NCBI GenBank assembly: GCA_038025085.1
Contig: CM076144.1
Location: forward strand, 124,001-188,000
Direction of reading: 5' to 3'
Source: Tetragonia tetragonoides
Lineage: Eukaryota; Streptophyta; Magnoliopsida; Caryophyllales; Aizoaceae
Length of the DNA stretch: 64,000 bases
Below the pieces are notes generated by a model that was not told the DNA's origin, searched no databases, and saw nothing but the letters and a program-made list of their open reading frames with translations. The position numbers and the translations under genes are program-made. Shown piece by piece: positions 36,800 through 48,957 of this stretch. How positions within the stretch are numbered: position 1 is the stretch's first letter; each line of letters starts with the position of its first letter.

Positions 36800-37503
36800 T
36801 GTTGGGAGTCCCTCATAATTGATGGCACAACAACAACAAATAAATTAAAGGAAGAAACTGAATAGGTAGAAAACGGCCAAAGTAAATTGGTCGTGGGTTA
36901 TTGGTGTTATGTTACACCATTAGTCATTTACTTTCTTGGAGAATTAATGTGGGAAGATGAAACCTCACTTAATGCTCAAGATTGAAAGCACCATAAGTTT
37001 CTTCAATTTATGTTCTCAGTTAACATAAATTCTAGTGAATATCAAATACGTTCACTAGCTCATCTCATCCCCTATAAATAGGAGGACTTGAAGAAGGCAA
37101 ATCCAATTCAATCCACAACAAGTGAGAAGCATTCCACACATACACAAGTGTGAGAGACATCCACTCTAAAGAGAGAGTGACAGAGAGCCACTACAAAGTG
37201 AGATATTTGAGTGTTCCACCATTTCGGTGAGTTTATATATTATTGTAATCCATCCTTCTGTGGGTGAGATCTTTGTTTGATATCCTCTAATTCATACTAG
37301 AGACGACATCTTGTAATCCTACTATTATAGTGGAAGTTTTACTGGACCAAAGGTCCCGTGGTTTTTTCCTTCGACTTGAAGGGTTTTCCAAGTAAAAATT
37401 CTGGTGTCCTCATCTATTATTTTCCCGCATATTTTATTTAGCCCATTTTAATCATACAAAGAGGGAAAACATTATTCCGCAATTATCTGCATTTTTCCCA
37501 ACA
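36800..37503 (+). mobile_element. Solo LTR (704 bp)
   Basis: It starts TGTTGGGA and ends TCCCAACA, an 8-bp terminal inverted repeat. It is flanked by CATAT on both sides (36795-36799 and 37504-37508). A TATA box and the GACCAAAGGTCCCGTGG...CTTCGACTTGAAGGG block resemble the R-U5 of plant Copia LTRs. There is no second LTR or internal domain, so recombination between two LTRs most likely removed the rest. It is nested inside the TIR element. Confidence 0.92.
37072..37080 (+). promoter_or_regulatory. TATA box of the solo LTR
   Basis: CTATAAATA within CCCCTATAAATAGGAGG, about 270 bp after the LTR start and followed by leader-like sequence. It could act as a stray promoter reading rightward. Confidence 0.6.
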
Positions 37504-37953
37504 CATATTGACTTCAACTGATTATCAATCCTTCAATTTGATTGATTTTTTTTGGGAAGTTTGAGATATTTTCACGGAATTAAATTGTTAAGTGAATTGT
37601 AGATCGGGTTGATGGCTGCAAAGATTAGAAGGGAAGTTGAGCCAAATTTGGAAGGGAATTAGGGGCAATCTGGTCATTAAGTTTTGGACGAAAATGGAGC
37701 CTAACCGCAGATAACATCTGAACTAAGCCAAGTCATTTGATAACGCAACCACTAACGGAAAACACTAAATAAGTGCACAGGGTGCATCTTTAAACAAATA
37801 AAGGGGTACCGCCTGGATTTGATACAATGTTTTGAGCACCAATTGAAAAAGTAATAACCACGAGGACACCAATTGGAATTCCCCAGAAATTTACATTTCT
37901 TACTGTTCTTGAGTTTGGGTTGAGTTACTTTAACTTTTGATATGGTTACTGTT

Positions 37954-38164
37954 TTTGTTTTTTTTTTATAGGAGGACGAGAATTTTATTTAGCTAAAGAA
38001 GAATTACAGTGATCCAGTATAATTGCATCTAGCACACCAACCAGAGCCCCGTCAATCCAAATTCTCGTAGTGAAAGATGTTGGGTCCAAATGCACCATAA
38101 TGTGCACCACCTTGTTCTCACCGTTTCTAACGTGACTCCAATAACCGCTAGAAAACAACGACCC
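37954..38164 (-). mobile_element. Short 3'-end retroposon fragment (LINE-like)
   Basis: A T-rich run at the left (A-tail on the minus strand) and a short direct duplication TACTGTT on both sides (37947-37953 and 38165-38171) suggest a heavily 5'-truncated retroposon of about 210 bp. The body is not clearly similar to the other LINE copies here. Confidence 0.45.
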
Positions 38165-38952
38165 TACTGTTAGAAAAAAAAAAAATGAGGCCTCTATCTT
38201 TTATGGAAAACCACCAGTTCTTCAACAGGCGTAGTGCTAGCGCCTACTGGGCAATTATATACTATACAAAATATTTAAAAAGAATTATCTGATAACACCT
38301 AGACGCTTCTTGAGGTTAGGCAGTCTCCGACACCATACCATAACTCGATCACATCATTTAATAACCATCAACTTCTCATAACATCTGGATCAATATACAT
38401 TCATATTCATCTCACCTAAAACGATGACAGGAAAAAAAAAAAAAAAAAGAAAAAAAAGATCCTGAGTTTTAAGGGGTATAAGCCCACATATTTACAGGTA
38501 CCTATTAGAGTATTAGTACAAGACAAGGAATATCTTTCATGCTTCCTGTCACCAGTAAGCTCCAGTCGCATAATAATGCTTTCTCCGCCAACAGCGTGGA
38601 GCAAAAACCTGAAAGAAACTTGTAGTAAGCAAGCAGATTAGCTGAACGTCGTTAGCAATACGAAGTCAGACCCTAGCTTCTTATAGGGCTATTAATATTA
38701 TAGTGTCCCTGTTGGCTGCATATATCTCGTCAATACACAGGTCAGGAATTCATGGCTTCTGTATAATCGTGCGCCATAATCGTGTCCTACACTACAGCAC
38801 ACTTAAGGAAGATTTTATAGTTCTAATAGCTTGGTGGTAACTAGGTGAACTTGTGCAAGTTCACTTGTAAATATCGATTCATGATAAAGCAACGCGAATC
38901 CGTATTTACCTCAACGTGACGTGAATAACTATATACATTTCCCTAACTGAGA
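38165..38952. other. 3' flank of the HSFA1 gene
   Basis: No further gene. An A-rich run lies at 38432-38458. The 3' untranslated region of the heat-shock factor probably lies within about 38450-38952. Confidence 0.4.
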
Positions 38953-41181
38953 TCAAACTCTCTGTTTCTCTGCTGTAAGAAGACCCATTTGCTCTGTAAG
39001 ATGATTCATATGGTGGAGCTTCTCCCATCCCTCATCTTCGCCAACTTCATGTTCTTTGGCAATACCACCCTCTGGTGTGTTTGAATCAACCTCTTCTGTG
39101 ACATCACACAATGAGCTGACAGGGAAAAACTGCTCCCAGAATTCATCAATACTCCCAGGAAGTACTGCATCCAACTCAGCACCAGGAGAGTATTTATCCA
39201 TTTCCATGGACAATGTTCCATTTTGAGCTGTCGACAATGAGTCCATAAAAGAAATATCAGAGTTGTGTCCCCCAGACAAAGGCACATCAGGAAATTTCAG
39301 AGGCAGAACTCCCTGCACTTGGTCGTAGCCCAACGATACGTCTCCTTGACAATTGAGCAAATCAGCTTCCAGCATTTGACCTTCTTCACATGGGTCACTT
39401 CCCACACAAGATGAACTAATCTTTGGGTTTGTTACTGGTTCCCGATTAGTGGACAACCCTGTCTCTGCAAGAAAGCAAGGCTGCTTCGAATTTTGTGAGA
39501 CTTCACCTGAAGTCTGAGTAGAGCAGCTACCACTGTCTCGAACATTGGAAGCAGCAGGCACGTGATCAATCAAGAAAGCATTAGGGTCTTTCAACGACTG
39601 ATCCGACAGCGGTGCATTTAGTTTCAAGATTTGCCGAAGCATAGATTTTGCGGCTTCATTTATCAAGGGCTGATACTTAACAATCTGACCATCAGAGAAG
39701 GCACCATGCATACTTTCTACTCCCGTAATTTCTTCATCATGATTAGGAAGTCTCCTCTTTTTATTCACACCAGTTATGTGTCTATTCCCATCATGTTGCT
39801 GCTGTACTATTTGGGATAAGAAGCCAGGACTCTGCATAGCTTTTGCAAGAAATGACATCATCTGTTGTTGCCTCTGTTCCATCGATTGAACACGCTGCCC
39901 AACAGTCTGCAACTGGTTATCTGTTGCTTGCTGCTGTTGCCTTAACCTTACAAGTTCTTGCATAAGGACATTCTTGTCCCTTTTAAGCCTTTCAACTTCT
40001 TCTTCAATTCCAAATTTACCTACCTCGACACATGACTTCAATGGTGTGTTCTGAATAGAAGGCTGCTGATGATGAGAATGAGCATGAACTGGTTTGCGCC
40101 TACCAATACTCTTCAACAAGTGTTTCTGACCTCTTAAAAAACCCTCATTAGCAAATTCCCAACGGTCTGGATCGACTTTCCTAAAGCCCTGCATTCACAA
40201 GAGGAGGGAAGAGTTAAAAATGAAAAGTATTGTTGAAAGATAATATAACCATGCATAACATAAGTTACTCAAGAAAACACCAAGCAAATGTGAATTGCAT
40301 GTATATGTTTCAGAAAAGAAAGCTAACATATTGATTCCATAGTCTGAAAGGCAAAGGAGTGAATAGCCAAAATGCTAAATGTTAATGAACCTGAATGAGA
40401 GAAACCTTTAATCAAACTGTTATGGAACATCTGGAAGACGTAAAAAAAAAATCCGGGCCATGTTCAGCCAAGTAACCAACTTGGTAAAGACAAGCATTCT
40501 CAATACTCGAACAAAGGCAATGACCGACTGACCAAGTCATGGAAATAGATTGGAAAGCTAATATATTAATTTGACATAATCCATGAGACAACAAATAGTT
40601 AGGGCAGACTCAGAGCGCCAAAAGTCTGATGTATGCTTTGGTATCTTGGCAATGACAGTGATTCCTTGCAAGCATAAGGCACCAAGACACTCAAAAAATA
40701 TTCCAGAACAATCAAAAGACAGTAAGCATCAAATTCATAGCAATCACCTTAAAAAATCAAAATTATAATTTTTCCGGAAAAGAAAGGTTGCACAAGTGAT
40801 TGAATTGTAAAGATGGTGGAAATTAGGATATAATAAATGAATTGGCAAAGAAAACCGGAATTGAGGAATTGTAAGTTAGTAGAGTGAAAGATAAAGAAAG
40901 AAAAGGAAGTAATAGGGACTAACGTAAGTGTTGAGCTGGCGAACAAAGCTGGAGAAATTGTTGTGCTTGAAGAACTTAGGCAAGAGATCCGTTGAGAAAA
41001 GAGGGACATTAGAGACAAGAAAAGTGTTGTTGGTGTTACCCCAAGAAACGACAGAGTTAGTAGTGGGATCATCAACCATGTCATATGTCTTGCTCAGAAA
41101 TGGGGCCGGGGCCGGGGCCGGAGAATTCAATCCCATCCCACTCGCCGCCGTCGTCGTCGTCGTCGTCGTCGATTCACCCAT
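38953..41181 (-). CDS. HSFA1B: Class A1 heat-shock transcription factor, 2 exons
   Basis: Exons (minus): 40924-41181 and 38953-40188, one phase-0 GT-AG intron splitting the DNA-binding domain after RQLNTY, the conserved position in plant HSFs. Product is 497 residues. Domains: Ala-Pro-rich N-terminus (about 15-27), DNA-binding domain (about 28-118: [51 protein letters not shown]), heptad oligomerisation region (about 145-220), basic nuclear signal NKKRRLP, AHA activation motif IDEFWEQFF and C-terminal export signal [14 protein letters not shown]1 factors are master activators of the heat response, trimerising and binding nGAAn elements. Odd points: the recognition-domain strand reads FLVSN where FVVWN is usual. 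A segment of its intron and exon 1 is duplicated at 48.2 kb. The symbol rests on synteny and is provisional. Confidence 0.9.
40573..40747. repeat. HSFA1 intron segment duplicated at 48247-48428
   Basis: About 175 bp, with blocks CCATGAGACAACAAATAGTT, GTATCTTGGCAATGACAGTG and AAATATTCCAGAACAATC, is almost identical and in the same orientation at 48247-48428. The second copy has an 8-base insertion and a few substitutions. Confidence 0.92.
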
Positions 41182-42040
41182 TCCACACCAGATATGTTGT
41201 TCTATAATAGGGTTTGGTTTGGTTGATGTTGGATTTGATGGGAGGAATAGAGGAGGTTTTAGTTTGTGGAACTGGAGTCGAGGGTTCTCTAGTCTTAGTA
41301 GGATGGATATGGATGTCCATTTTAGAGACCGCCACCACCCGGTTTCACACATCCATCATCATCAATCACCCACATTCACATTTCACATTCACCGCCTTTG
41401 TGATTCTGCCCTTCCCTTTCCCTTTCCCTTTTTTTATTTTTCTTTTTCCTTTTCCTTTTTTACCCTTTTTATTCTAGCCCAATGTTTATCCAAGTTGTTA
41501 CTTTTAGTGAGGTACTATTTCCTTCTTTCTTTTTTTTTAGGTAAGGGAGGTACTATTTCCTTCTTTCTTTCTTTTTTGGTAAGGGAGGTACTATTTCCTT
41601 CTAAGCCTGAGAATCTTGATCAATTGTCAATGTATTGTATTGTATTGTATTGTACATATTTGCATACCACATAACTATGACATGTGCTAATTTTCAGGTC
41701 TATATGAAATCATTAATTTCGTATTACTGCAATAGCCTGTAACACAACATAGTCACTATTTCACCATTCCACATGTAGGATAAGTACATACAACACCAAT
41801 GCTTGCTTCTCAATTTGTACACATTCTTTAATTTAATACCAGTAGGAGTAATATCTTTGAAACAAGTCACTCAAAATAACATTAATTTCTCATCCTGCAA
41901 ACTACTGTACATGTATTCAACAAACTTTTATTTACCACCAACACATTGCGCTACATGCTCTTCATTCCTGACCCTTCTTTTCGAAAAGCCATCCACACTT
42001 CATGGAGCTCAACCACTACAACTTGACAACTTTCTGCTCT
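41182..42040. promoter_or_regulatory. HSFA1 promoter/leader and SYP2 3' flank
   Basis: A tail-to-head spacer between two minus-strand genes. The near part (41182-41480) is likely HSFA1 leader. 41520-41605 repeats GTAAGGGAGGTACTATTTCC twice. The left-to-right remainder is the 3' flank of the syntaxin gene. No exon seen. Confidence 0.4.
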
Positions 42041-45000
42041 TTAGAATACGATCACTATTATCAGAATAAGTAGGATGATCCCAAATATCACTAATAGCAA
42101 ACAAACCTGCACAAGTCAATTCCACACATTTTAAGCTTATTTCATAACTCGGTCAAGAATGTATGTAGTCATTGCATCAAAGGTTCTAGTGATGACTATG
42201 ATTGTCACTCCATCTTGACTCAAGATTTTAAGGAAGCCATCAATAGTTTTCACAGATAATGCTGAAAGGAAAAGCAAATGGCATTCCTACTCACCAAAGA
42301 AGAACTTGATCTCTGGGACTTGGAAGCTTTGGCAAGGTGTACAGTGCCTTGTGTAGTTGCAGCATGGGAATTCTCAATGTTCGAACTAATATCATCTGAA
42401 AGAGAGATTCTCTCATGTTATCATGATTCAGATAAGGACAATCACAGACAACAAAGTTTGGGAAGTTCAAAACGCCTACCTATTACAATCCCTTGATCAT
42501 GGACTAGCACCGCTAGATCTTTGAATATCTCACTCACTTCACCAATCTGCTGTTGGATTTCCTGGATTCCTTGCTCTCTCTCTTCAATAACGGCTTCATT
42601 AAAAACAAGCTCATTATCCAGAAATACTACCTCCTGTCTGCACATGAACATAGACAAAAGACTCGAGTATGAAAATATTCCAACATCGTGTAAATGATAT
42701 AGACAATTCAGCCAACTGAAATTTCAAGAATGTGTACATATTACAGACTCTGCTAAAATTGATCACCGTGAAAGTCTCACAATGGTCAAAATAAAGGAAG
42801 CCCACCATGTCTTAAGAAGAATCCCTTTTACTATGAAAATGCTTTCGGCAGGCATGTCATCAATCATTTTAGGAAGTCCATTTAGAATGACGCTTCTGGC
42901 TTGGTGTCTGGAAACAAATATTTCTACCAAAATATTCAAATTCAAATTATAGAAACTGATGGACTCCCAAGTCGATTCCACGTCCATAGAAAAGGTGGAA
43001 ACTGACCAAGAAAACCAGCGTAAATAGCATGTGATTATTACCACCCAGCGTAAACCAGCGTAAAAAGAAAATGGTATTTACAAAACTGTAAACACAGCAA
43101 GGGAGGATAAGTTGTCCTCGCGTAGAATATTATAATTGCAGATTAGCCCAGTTTCTCTGGACATCAGAGATCAGGGAGTTTCTAAAGCCTCCTCCGACCC
43201 TATCTCACAAAGAAGCTAAAAAGTCACCCTATGCCCACTAGTTCAGTACTTCAGTTGACTATATGGGGCAGGCGGGCAGCCCAAATATGATAAGCTTTCT
43301 TCCAGCTTGATTATGCAAGAAAAGCAGTGAATGAAGGTTACTCTTCCCATTTCCTTAGTCCATACGTATCTGCAGCTTTGTGGTACTGGACACGGAACAG
43401 TATCCCAAGAAATGGATAGAGATTGGTATTCGAATTCTCCTTTCGCCTTCTGATATTCTTTGGAGGTAAAAACCCATCTTAGGCCTACTTACAAAAGGTT
43501 TATAACTAGGTGCTGAATTTCCTTCCAAGCAGTATCCAATGGATTTTGAACAAAAAATTCAAATGCAGAAGCATCACTTACCTTCTGGACTCCAAAAGAA
43601 GTTCCTGCTGTTCCTGCCTCTGAAATGAATTTACGTCCTCATCATTCTCATTAGACCTGCATATAAAACAAGATTAGTCAAATACGAGAGAAAGAAGATA
43701 ATGGAGAGGAGAGACCATTATAACTTAAAAAAATGTCCAAATATACTAGGATCCCCCTATTTTAAAATTGTAGATTAACTGACGACTATGAGTGACCACA
43801 CATTATCAACTGTAAGCCTGGTTGTTTTACTCTGAAGCACAAACCTTTATATCGAAAGGTCATCCTGGTGGATAATATGATATGAAATCTAATTTCCTCA
43901 TGGTTTTGCGTCACTGACAAGATGAATCAAGTCCTAGTCCTAAACAATAACAAATATATCCATGGAGCCTATCACAACTATCATGGTTCATTGATATCTC
44001 CAGCAAAAAGTTTTAATTTTACCAACTTTCATCAGAAATTCATTTTTAATTTTATTAATTAGTTACATTTGAATAACCTAATCTTTGCAGCTAATGTATA
44101 TTAGTATGAAACATGTAGATTTGGAAAAGGATATGGAAATTGCCTTAAATAATCCTAACTATGTCCAATGTGTGCAAAATAATCCCACTTAAAGAAATTT
44201 GCACTTTAAAGTCATCCTCTTTCTATTCGCGTAGCAAGTCAAGCCCTTGTGTTCACGAAATCCGGATTCAAGACCATAAAACACTCTAGGGTTGCAGCAC
44301 TTCTTCAACTAAAATGCATATCAATTGTAATAACATTCTTGTGTGCAGCTCATGATTATTTACCTCAAGAAGCATATCAATTAAAGCCACAACTGAAATA
44401 AGGTCCACAAAAATGTAAACTTAATTTCAATCACCCATGTGTGAGATCAACAAACATTTAAACTTAATTTCAACACTCATGTGTGATAGTAAACTAAGTT
44501 CAACTAGCGTTGAAACTAGGGCTCTATAGGCTGAGGCTCCATTTGCCTCGAGCAAACAAAAGTTTAAAACATATAAAGGTGAACAGAAAAGTTACCGAGA
44601 TCCAATTATCAAGGAAAAAAATTACCGAGATGAAGGCACTCCCTTTGGGACAAAAGGAGAATATGCAGTTTCTCTCTGAGCTGCAAGTCGTTGTGCCTTT
44701 TGGAACTCCTTAAGAACTGCCTGGAAATCTCTTGCAAGTTTAGCATCGGCGATTTTCTTGCTAGCCTGCAGCTCAGTAGAGAATTGACAGCATAAGAAAA
44801 GGAAACAGTATGCAAATAAAGCCCACAAGCTAAAGATCCCATAACTGAATTGCAAGGAAGTGAGCCATGTGATATGGATTAAGCAAAAGTTTCATCACTC
44901 GGGAAGGTCAAACAAAAATCAGAGAATAGATGCACTTACACTGACTTCAAAGCGCAGATCAGTTTCACTGGCTTCCTTCAGCTTTGTTGAGGTTTCCTTA

Positions 45001-46680
45001 ACCAGCTGACCAATATGTATTCTCGTCTTATGCCTGCAAGTAATGTGATGAGAGGTGTAAACCTTTTTTTTTTTTTCCTTTTTTGAGTTTTATCACACGA
45101 CCAAAAGAGAGTAAAACTAACTAGGATTCTAGGAAGAAGTTCCAACAAACAGCTAAGACTAGAGAACAGTAACACAAAGATTTGTGTAAAAACTACCTTC
45201 TTTATATATGTCAATTTGCAAAGCTCCACCTTTTATATGTTTTCTTTTTAACAAAATCGTGTAAAATACTTTTGGTTAAGTGGAACCATCATTTTCCTAA
45301 CTTACATGAAAGTAGCCTGAAAAAACCATTTTACCCTCATCTGCCTTTCACATTCCTCATGTAATTTCTTGACCTGAAAAAACCAACCCCAATTCATTTC
45401 CACCATACAAAAGTCCCATTAGCACCTAGTCCCACCCAAACTGAAAAGAACGAGTGCACTTAAATGATGTATGTGCTAGGGACATGAGGCAACACAGTCA
45501 CTTATATCCGGGTTTCAGTTATCCGAAGGAAGATTGTGAAAGGTAGCTTTGATATTCAAATATTTATTTTAAAACAACCTCCACCTATAAGATGGTGTTT
45601 ACAAATATATAAAATGTATCCTGAAAGTAAAACAAAGTAATTGCCTTGTTTATACTGTTGTGACTTGAAGGGGAGGGAAAGGAAATAGGAATAGCAGCAT
45701 AGAGAGTATTTGTTAGTAATTCCCTGTTGAAAGACACTCCTGCCATTTTGAAGGGATCACAATTCCCATGCTGATTCATATCCAATCCATCCACATGGAT
45801 TTTAAAGTCTAAATTACGCCACCCGCCAACCACCCAGGTCCCCAACAAACCACCAGCTCTTACATGACTCAACGGAATTGATGTTTCTCAAGTATAAGAC
45901 CTTAATGGGCAGCATTTTTATTCCCTTGTTTATACTGTTGTGACTTGAAGGGGAGGGAGGCTGGGCCCTTCCCACAATTCACAGCCAAATTCAATACTGA
46001 TAATCCTCTTCCAGAATCATAGATTTCAGTCAAATGTCAGCCAAATTAGAGGCATCAAACCTGGGAAAACGTGAAATACCTCAATGATTTAAAAACTAGG
46101 CTGACCTTGTGAGTTGTAAGTTGTAATAGTAATTGAAGGTTGTACAGAGGATGGAACAGGATTGATTAGAAGAATTGGGGCAATCGGACAAAACAAAAGA
46201 AGCTTAGAGCATAAAGGAAGCATATAAGACACATAAGGAGTAAATCATAGGTGATTCGCTACAAAATGATTTGAATGAATTAAATAAATAAAACCCTAAG
46301 TTGACAATTGAAGTCGCTGAAATAATCAAAGAGGCAGAGTTGGATAATTAAAGTAGACATAAATATGAAGGAGTCAAAATTCCGTCCCAAATTACACACA
46401 AAATTGAGGAAGTGCAAGTAATGAAATAGATGATTGAAGTGATGAGGAAGAGAGAGAAAGAAGGGGGGGGGGGGGGCGGAACTGACAGTCGATCACGAAG
46501 GTCGAGAGTATCCTTGGGGGTACCAAGGGTGTTAACGAGGCGTTGGAAGGTGGAGACAGCTGTATTTATCTGGAATATTCCGGCAGCAACTGCCTGAGAT
46601 GGGTCTTGTTGTTGTTGTTGTTGTTGTTGTTGTCTCCTTGAAGGTAAAGGCCTACCTACCTCTAAATCTGCAAAACTCAT
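42041..46680 (-). CDS. SYP22: SYP2-family Qa-SNARE (syntaxin), 7 exons
   Basis: Exons (minus): 46487-46680, 44940-45033, 44626-44765, 43582-43656, 42480-42637, 42295-42395 and 42041-42106. GT-AG borders and phases agree, giving 275 residues. It is a vacuolar/prevacuolar syntaxin of the SYP21/22/23 group. The N-terminal Habc part contains [20 protein letters not shown] and [20 protein letters not shown]. The linker carries [20 protein letters not shown], the Qa-SNARE helix follows ([20 protein letters not shown], then VLVHDQG with the central Gln), and a C-terminal membrane anchor [21 protein letters not shown] ends the protein. A polyglutamine run of nine residues follows RR near the N-terminus. 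Met at 46686 is an alternative start two codons upstream. SYP21 versus SYP22 is not settled; synteny favours SYP21. Confidence 0.92.
43060..43280 (-). mobile_element. Possible LINE 3'-end fragment in syntaxin intron
   Basis: The block GAGGATAAGTTGTCCTCGCG...ATTGCAG resembles the 3' end of the LINE copy at 29370-29405 (GAGGACAAGTTGTCCTCC...TTTACAG). Boundaries are unclear and similarity is short. It lies within the 42638-43581 intron. Confidence 0.35.
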
Positions 46681-47032
46681 CTTCAATTGATTCCCAAACT
46701 AGATAGATATATACAAGTACTGTAATTGTAATTGAATTTTGACTAATGAAAGGATAGATTGATGGATGAACGAACTGGGGTTGACAGAGAGAGACGAATA
46801 TGAATGAATACTAGAATATGAAACCCAGCAACGCAAATGCAAACTGCCAAGCAAAGGATGAAGAGATGATTAGATGAAAGCAAAGGAGAGGAAAGGAAGT
46901 TTCTTAAAATCAATTGAATTGAATTTCTCTCTCCTCGCTGCTACGCTGTAATGCTACTTGGTCCTGACTCCTGACTGACTCTTGGGCTATGCTTTTTATA
47001 TTGATATGGAGACACCTTTATCATTTAAGGAG
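46681..47032. promoter_or_regulatory. Syntaxin promoter and leader
   Basis: Upstream of the minus-strand start codon. CTTTTTATATTGATATGG around 46991-47008 is AT-rich but no TATA box is assigned with confidence. Confidence 0.35.
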
Positions 47033-47203
47033 GGAAAATGTTTGGTTGACTCAGTGGATGGGCAACCCATCTTTTTTTTGCGTTTATCTCTCTCCTTCTT
47101 ATATTTTTGAAAATAGAGGAGAGGATATGATGATAGAGCCTAGAGGAGAGAGATAGACACAATGGATAAGTTGCTAACCCAATGAGTCAACCTATCATTC
47201 TCC
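47033..47203. mobile_element. Short MITE-like inverted repeat
   Basis: 171 bp with imperfect inverted ends: left GGAAAATGTTTGGTTGACTC..., right (reverse complement) GGAGAATGATAGGTTGACTC.... Flanks TTTAAGGAG and TTTTAGGAA are a poor 9-bp duplication. Class not set. Confidence 0.55.
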
Positions 47204-48246
47204 TTTTAGGAATTTAAAGGTGAAATTATAAATCTTATTATTCTATTTAGTTCTTATCGTACTATTATAATTCATTGTAATTACGGAGTAGTTAGTATGT
47301 AATTTCATTATATTCAGTTAGTATTAAGCATTACTAGTTTTTACATACATAACAAAATAGAACGGAAAAAAAAAAATAAAGAACACTTAGGATTTGGCAA
47401 ATTAGTACATATTAGCGACTTAAACATGTAAAATGGCATATACAAACATAAAACCTTATTTGGTTTGATGATTTTATACTTAAATAAGGTAATTTTTCAT
47501 ATTGATTAGTATTTTTAAACCGGCAAAACTTTAATAAAGGTTAGTTGCAATGACATGTATATCTAGACCTCTCGAGATCCCGCCCTCGGCGGGACATTTA
47601 CTGGGTTGTTGTTGTCGTCGTCGTCAAATACTCCACTAAACACCTTCTAATTGGATCATTAGTAGTTACGTTAATGAATCACTATATTCGATCTCAATCT
47701 TGCACGAAACAGAAGTCCTATACCACGTTTGAAGACACAAATGCTCTCGTGGGATCTTTTACTTCTAGTAGATATCAGGCCTTTTAGCAGCTTAGTTCAC
47801 GGATAGTTGGAGTAGCTTGTAGGGTAATTTTTTGTAGTAATGTGCAAGGATCCACATTTGGAAGAAAAATTGTAATCATTGTAAAATTTAAGCACAATGC
47901 AATTTAGCATTCAACCCTAACAAGCCACTTATTCTACATGTCACATATATTTTATTGATTAATAATGACAAGTTGTCCCGAACCTTTCATTATGGATGAT
48001 ATATCCTAACACATACAAAATATTGGTGTTCGTTTCTCTTTCTATCTCTATTTGTTATTGACTTGTGGGGCTTATTAAATTTAAGCAACAACTATGGTCG
48101 CTTAACATTGAAATATAGAGGTGTTGAATTCAAGTTGTATTGGATAAATAACAATGTGTCATGAAAATATACGTAAAGCAACGTTATAAATGTTTTAAGG
48201 CGAATTTCTAACTAAGGAATTGAATAAAGATTTATGATGTTAGATG
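47204..48246. other. Gene-free spacer
   Basis: AT-rich sequence without recognised exons. A short GTTGTTGTCGTCGTCGTC run occurs at about 47608-47625. Nothing else supported. Confidence 0.4.
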
Positions 48247-48510
48247 TGACATCATCCATGAGACAACAAATAGTTAGGGCAGACTCAGAGCCCCAAAAGT
48301 CTGATATATGCTTTGGTATCTTGACAATGACAGTGATTCCTTGCAAGCATAAGGCACCAAGACACTCAAAAAATATTCCAGAACAATCAAAAGACAGTGA
48401 AACATTAAGCATCAAATTCATAGCAACTTAAAAAAGTTTGTCGCTGTCGAAATTTGTTGTGCTCAGAAATGGCGCCGGCGGCGAATTCAATCCCGCCGTT
48501 GATCGAAATA
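48247..48510 (-). pseudogene. Rearranged partial copy of HSFA1 (intron piece joined to exon-1 piece)
   Basis: 48247-48428 copies the HSFA1 intron segment 40573-40747, and 48461-48506 copies part of HSFA1 exon 1 (41092-41140; encoded FLSK-flanking Pro/Ala region). In the parent the two pieces are about 340 bp apart; here they are separated by about 30 bp, so the splice junction region and the DNA-binding core are deleted. Similarity may fade on toward 48560 (GAGGGTTCTAGAT). Same orientation as the parent, 7.7 kb away. Not functional as an HSF. Confidence 0.82.
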
Positions 48511-48719
48511 AGAAGAGGGTACGAGTTTTTGTTTCTGAGGGTTCTAGATCTAGAGGTTGCCGATAAACAAATACTGGTAAATAATGGGGGTTTCATTTGA
48601 TTTGATTTATTAAGGGGCGAAGACACGTGCCAAATAAATAATGTCGTGTCGGCCAAATCACAACCTAACATTACACCAGCCATTTCCCTTTTTTTATATC
48701 AATGAATGAATGATGTTAT

Positions 48720-48935
48720 ATTGACCATGTCACACAATCATTCATATCAACATAAAATCATTCATTCATATCAACATAAACACCACATTCATATCAACAT
48801 AAACACCACAAATCATTCATTCCATATCAACATTCATATCAACATAAAGACCACAAATCATTCATTCATATCAACATAAAGACCACAAATCATTCATTCA
48901 TATCAACCTAAACACCACAAATCATTCATGTATAA
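48720..48935. repeat. ~33-bp minisatellite (CATATCAACATAAACACCAC...)
   Basis: Five to six degenerate units combining ATTCATATCAACATAAA, CACCAC or GACCAC, and AAATCATTC. Unit length varies because some lack one block. Confidence 0.8.
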
Positions 48936-48957
48936 CTACAGACCCCGATATACTACA

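Larger units (their letters stand above)
36019..37884. mobile_element. TIR element with ~130-bp inverted ends, host of a solo LTR
   Basis: Left (36019-36150) and right (37755-37884) ends are inverted repeats with shared blocks CAATTGGTG, ACTTTTTCAATTGGTG, GGTACCCCTTTATTTGTTTA and TAGTGTTTTCC. No clear target duplication was found, though AAAAATT/AGAAATT is a weak candidate. Without the LTR the element is about 1.16 kb and shows no coding sequence. A diverged relative's end lies at 56590-56690. Confidence 0.78.

Noticed and set aside
36010..37893. Target duplication for the 36019-37884 TIR element
   Set aside because: Best match AAAAATT/AGAAATT is short, imperfect and AT-rich, so not reported as a duplication.
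41214..41674. Plus-strand open frames opposite the HSFA1 leader
   Set aside because: They run antisense to exon 1 and its leader and are driven by repeated codons on the other strand.
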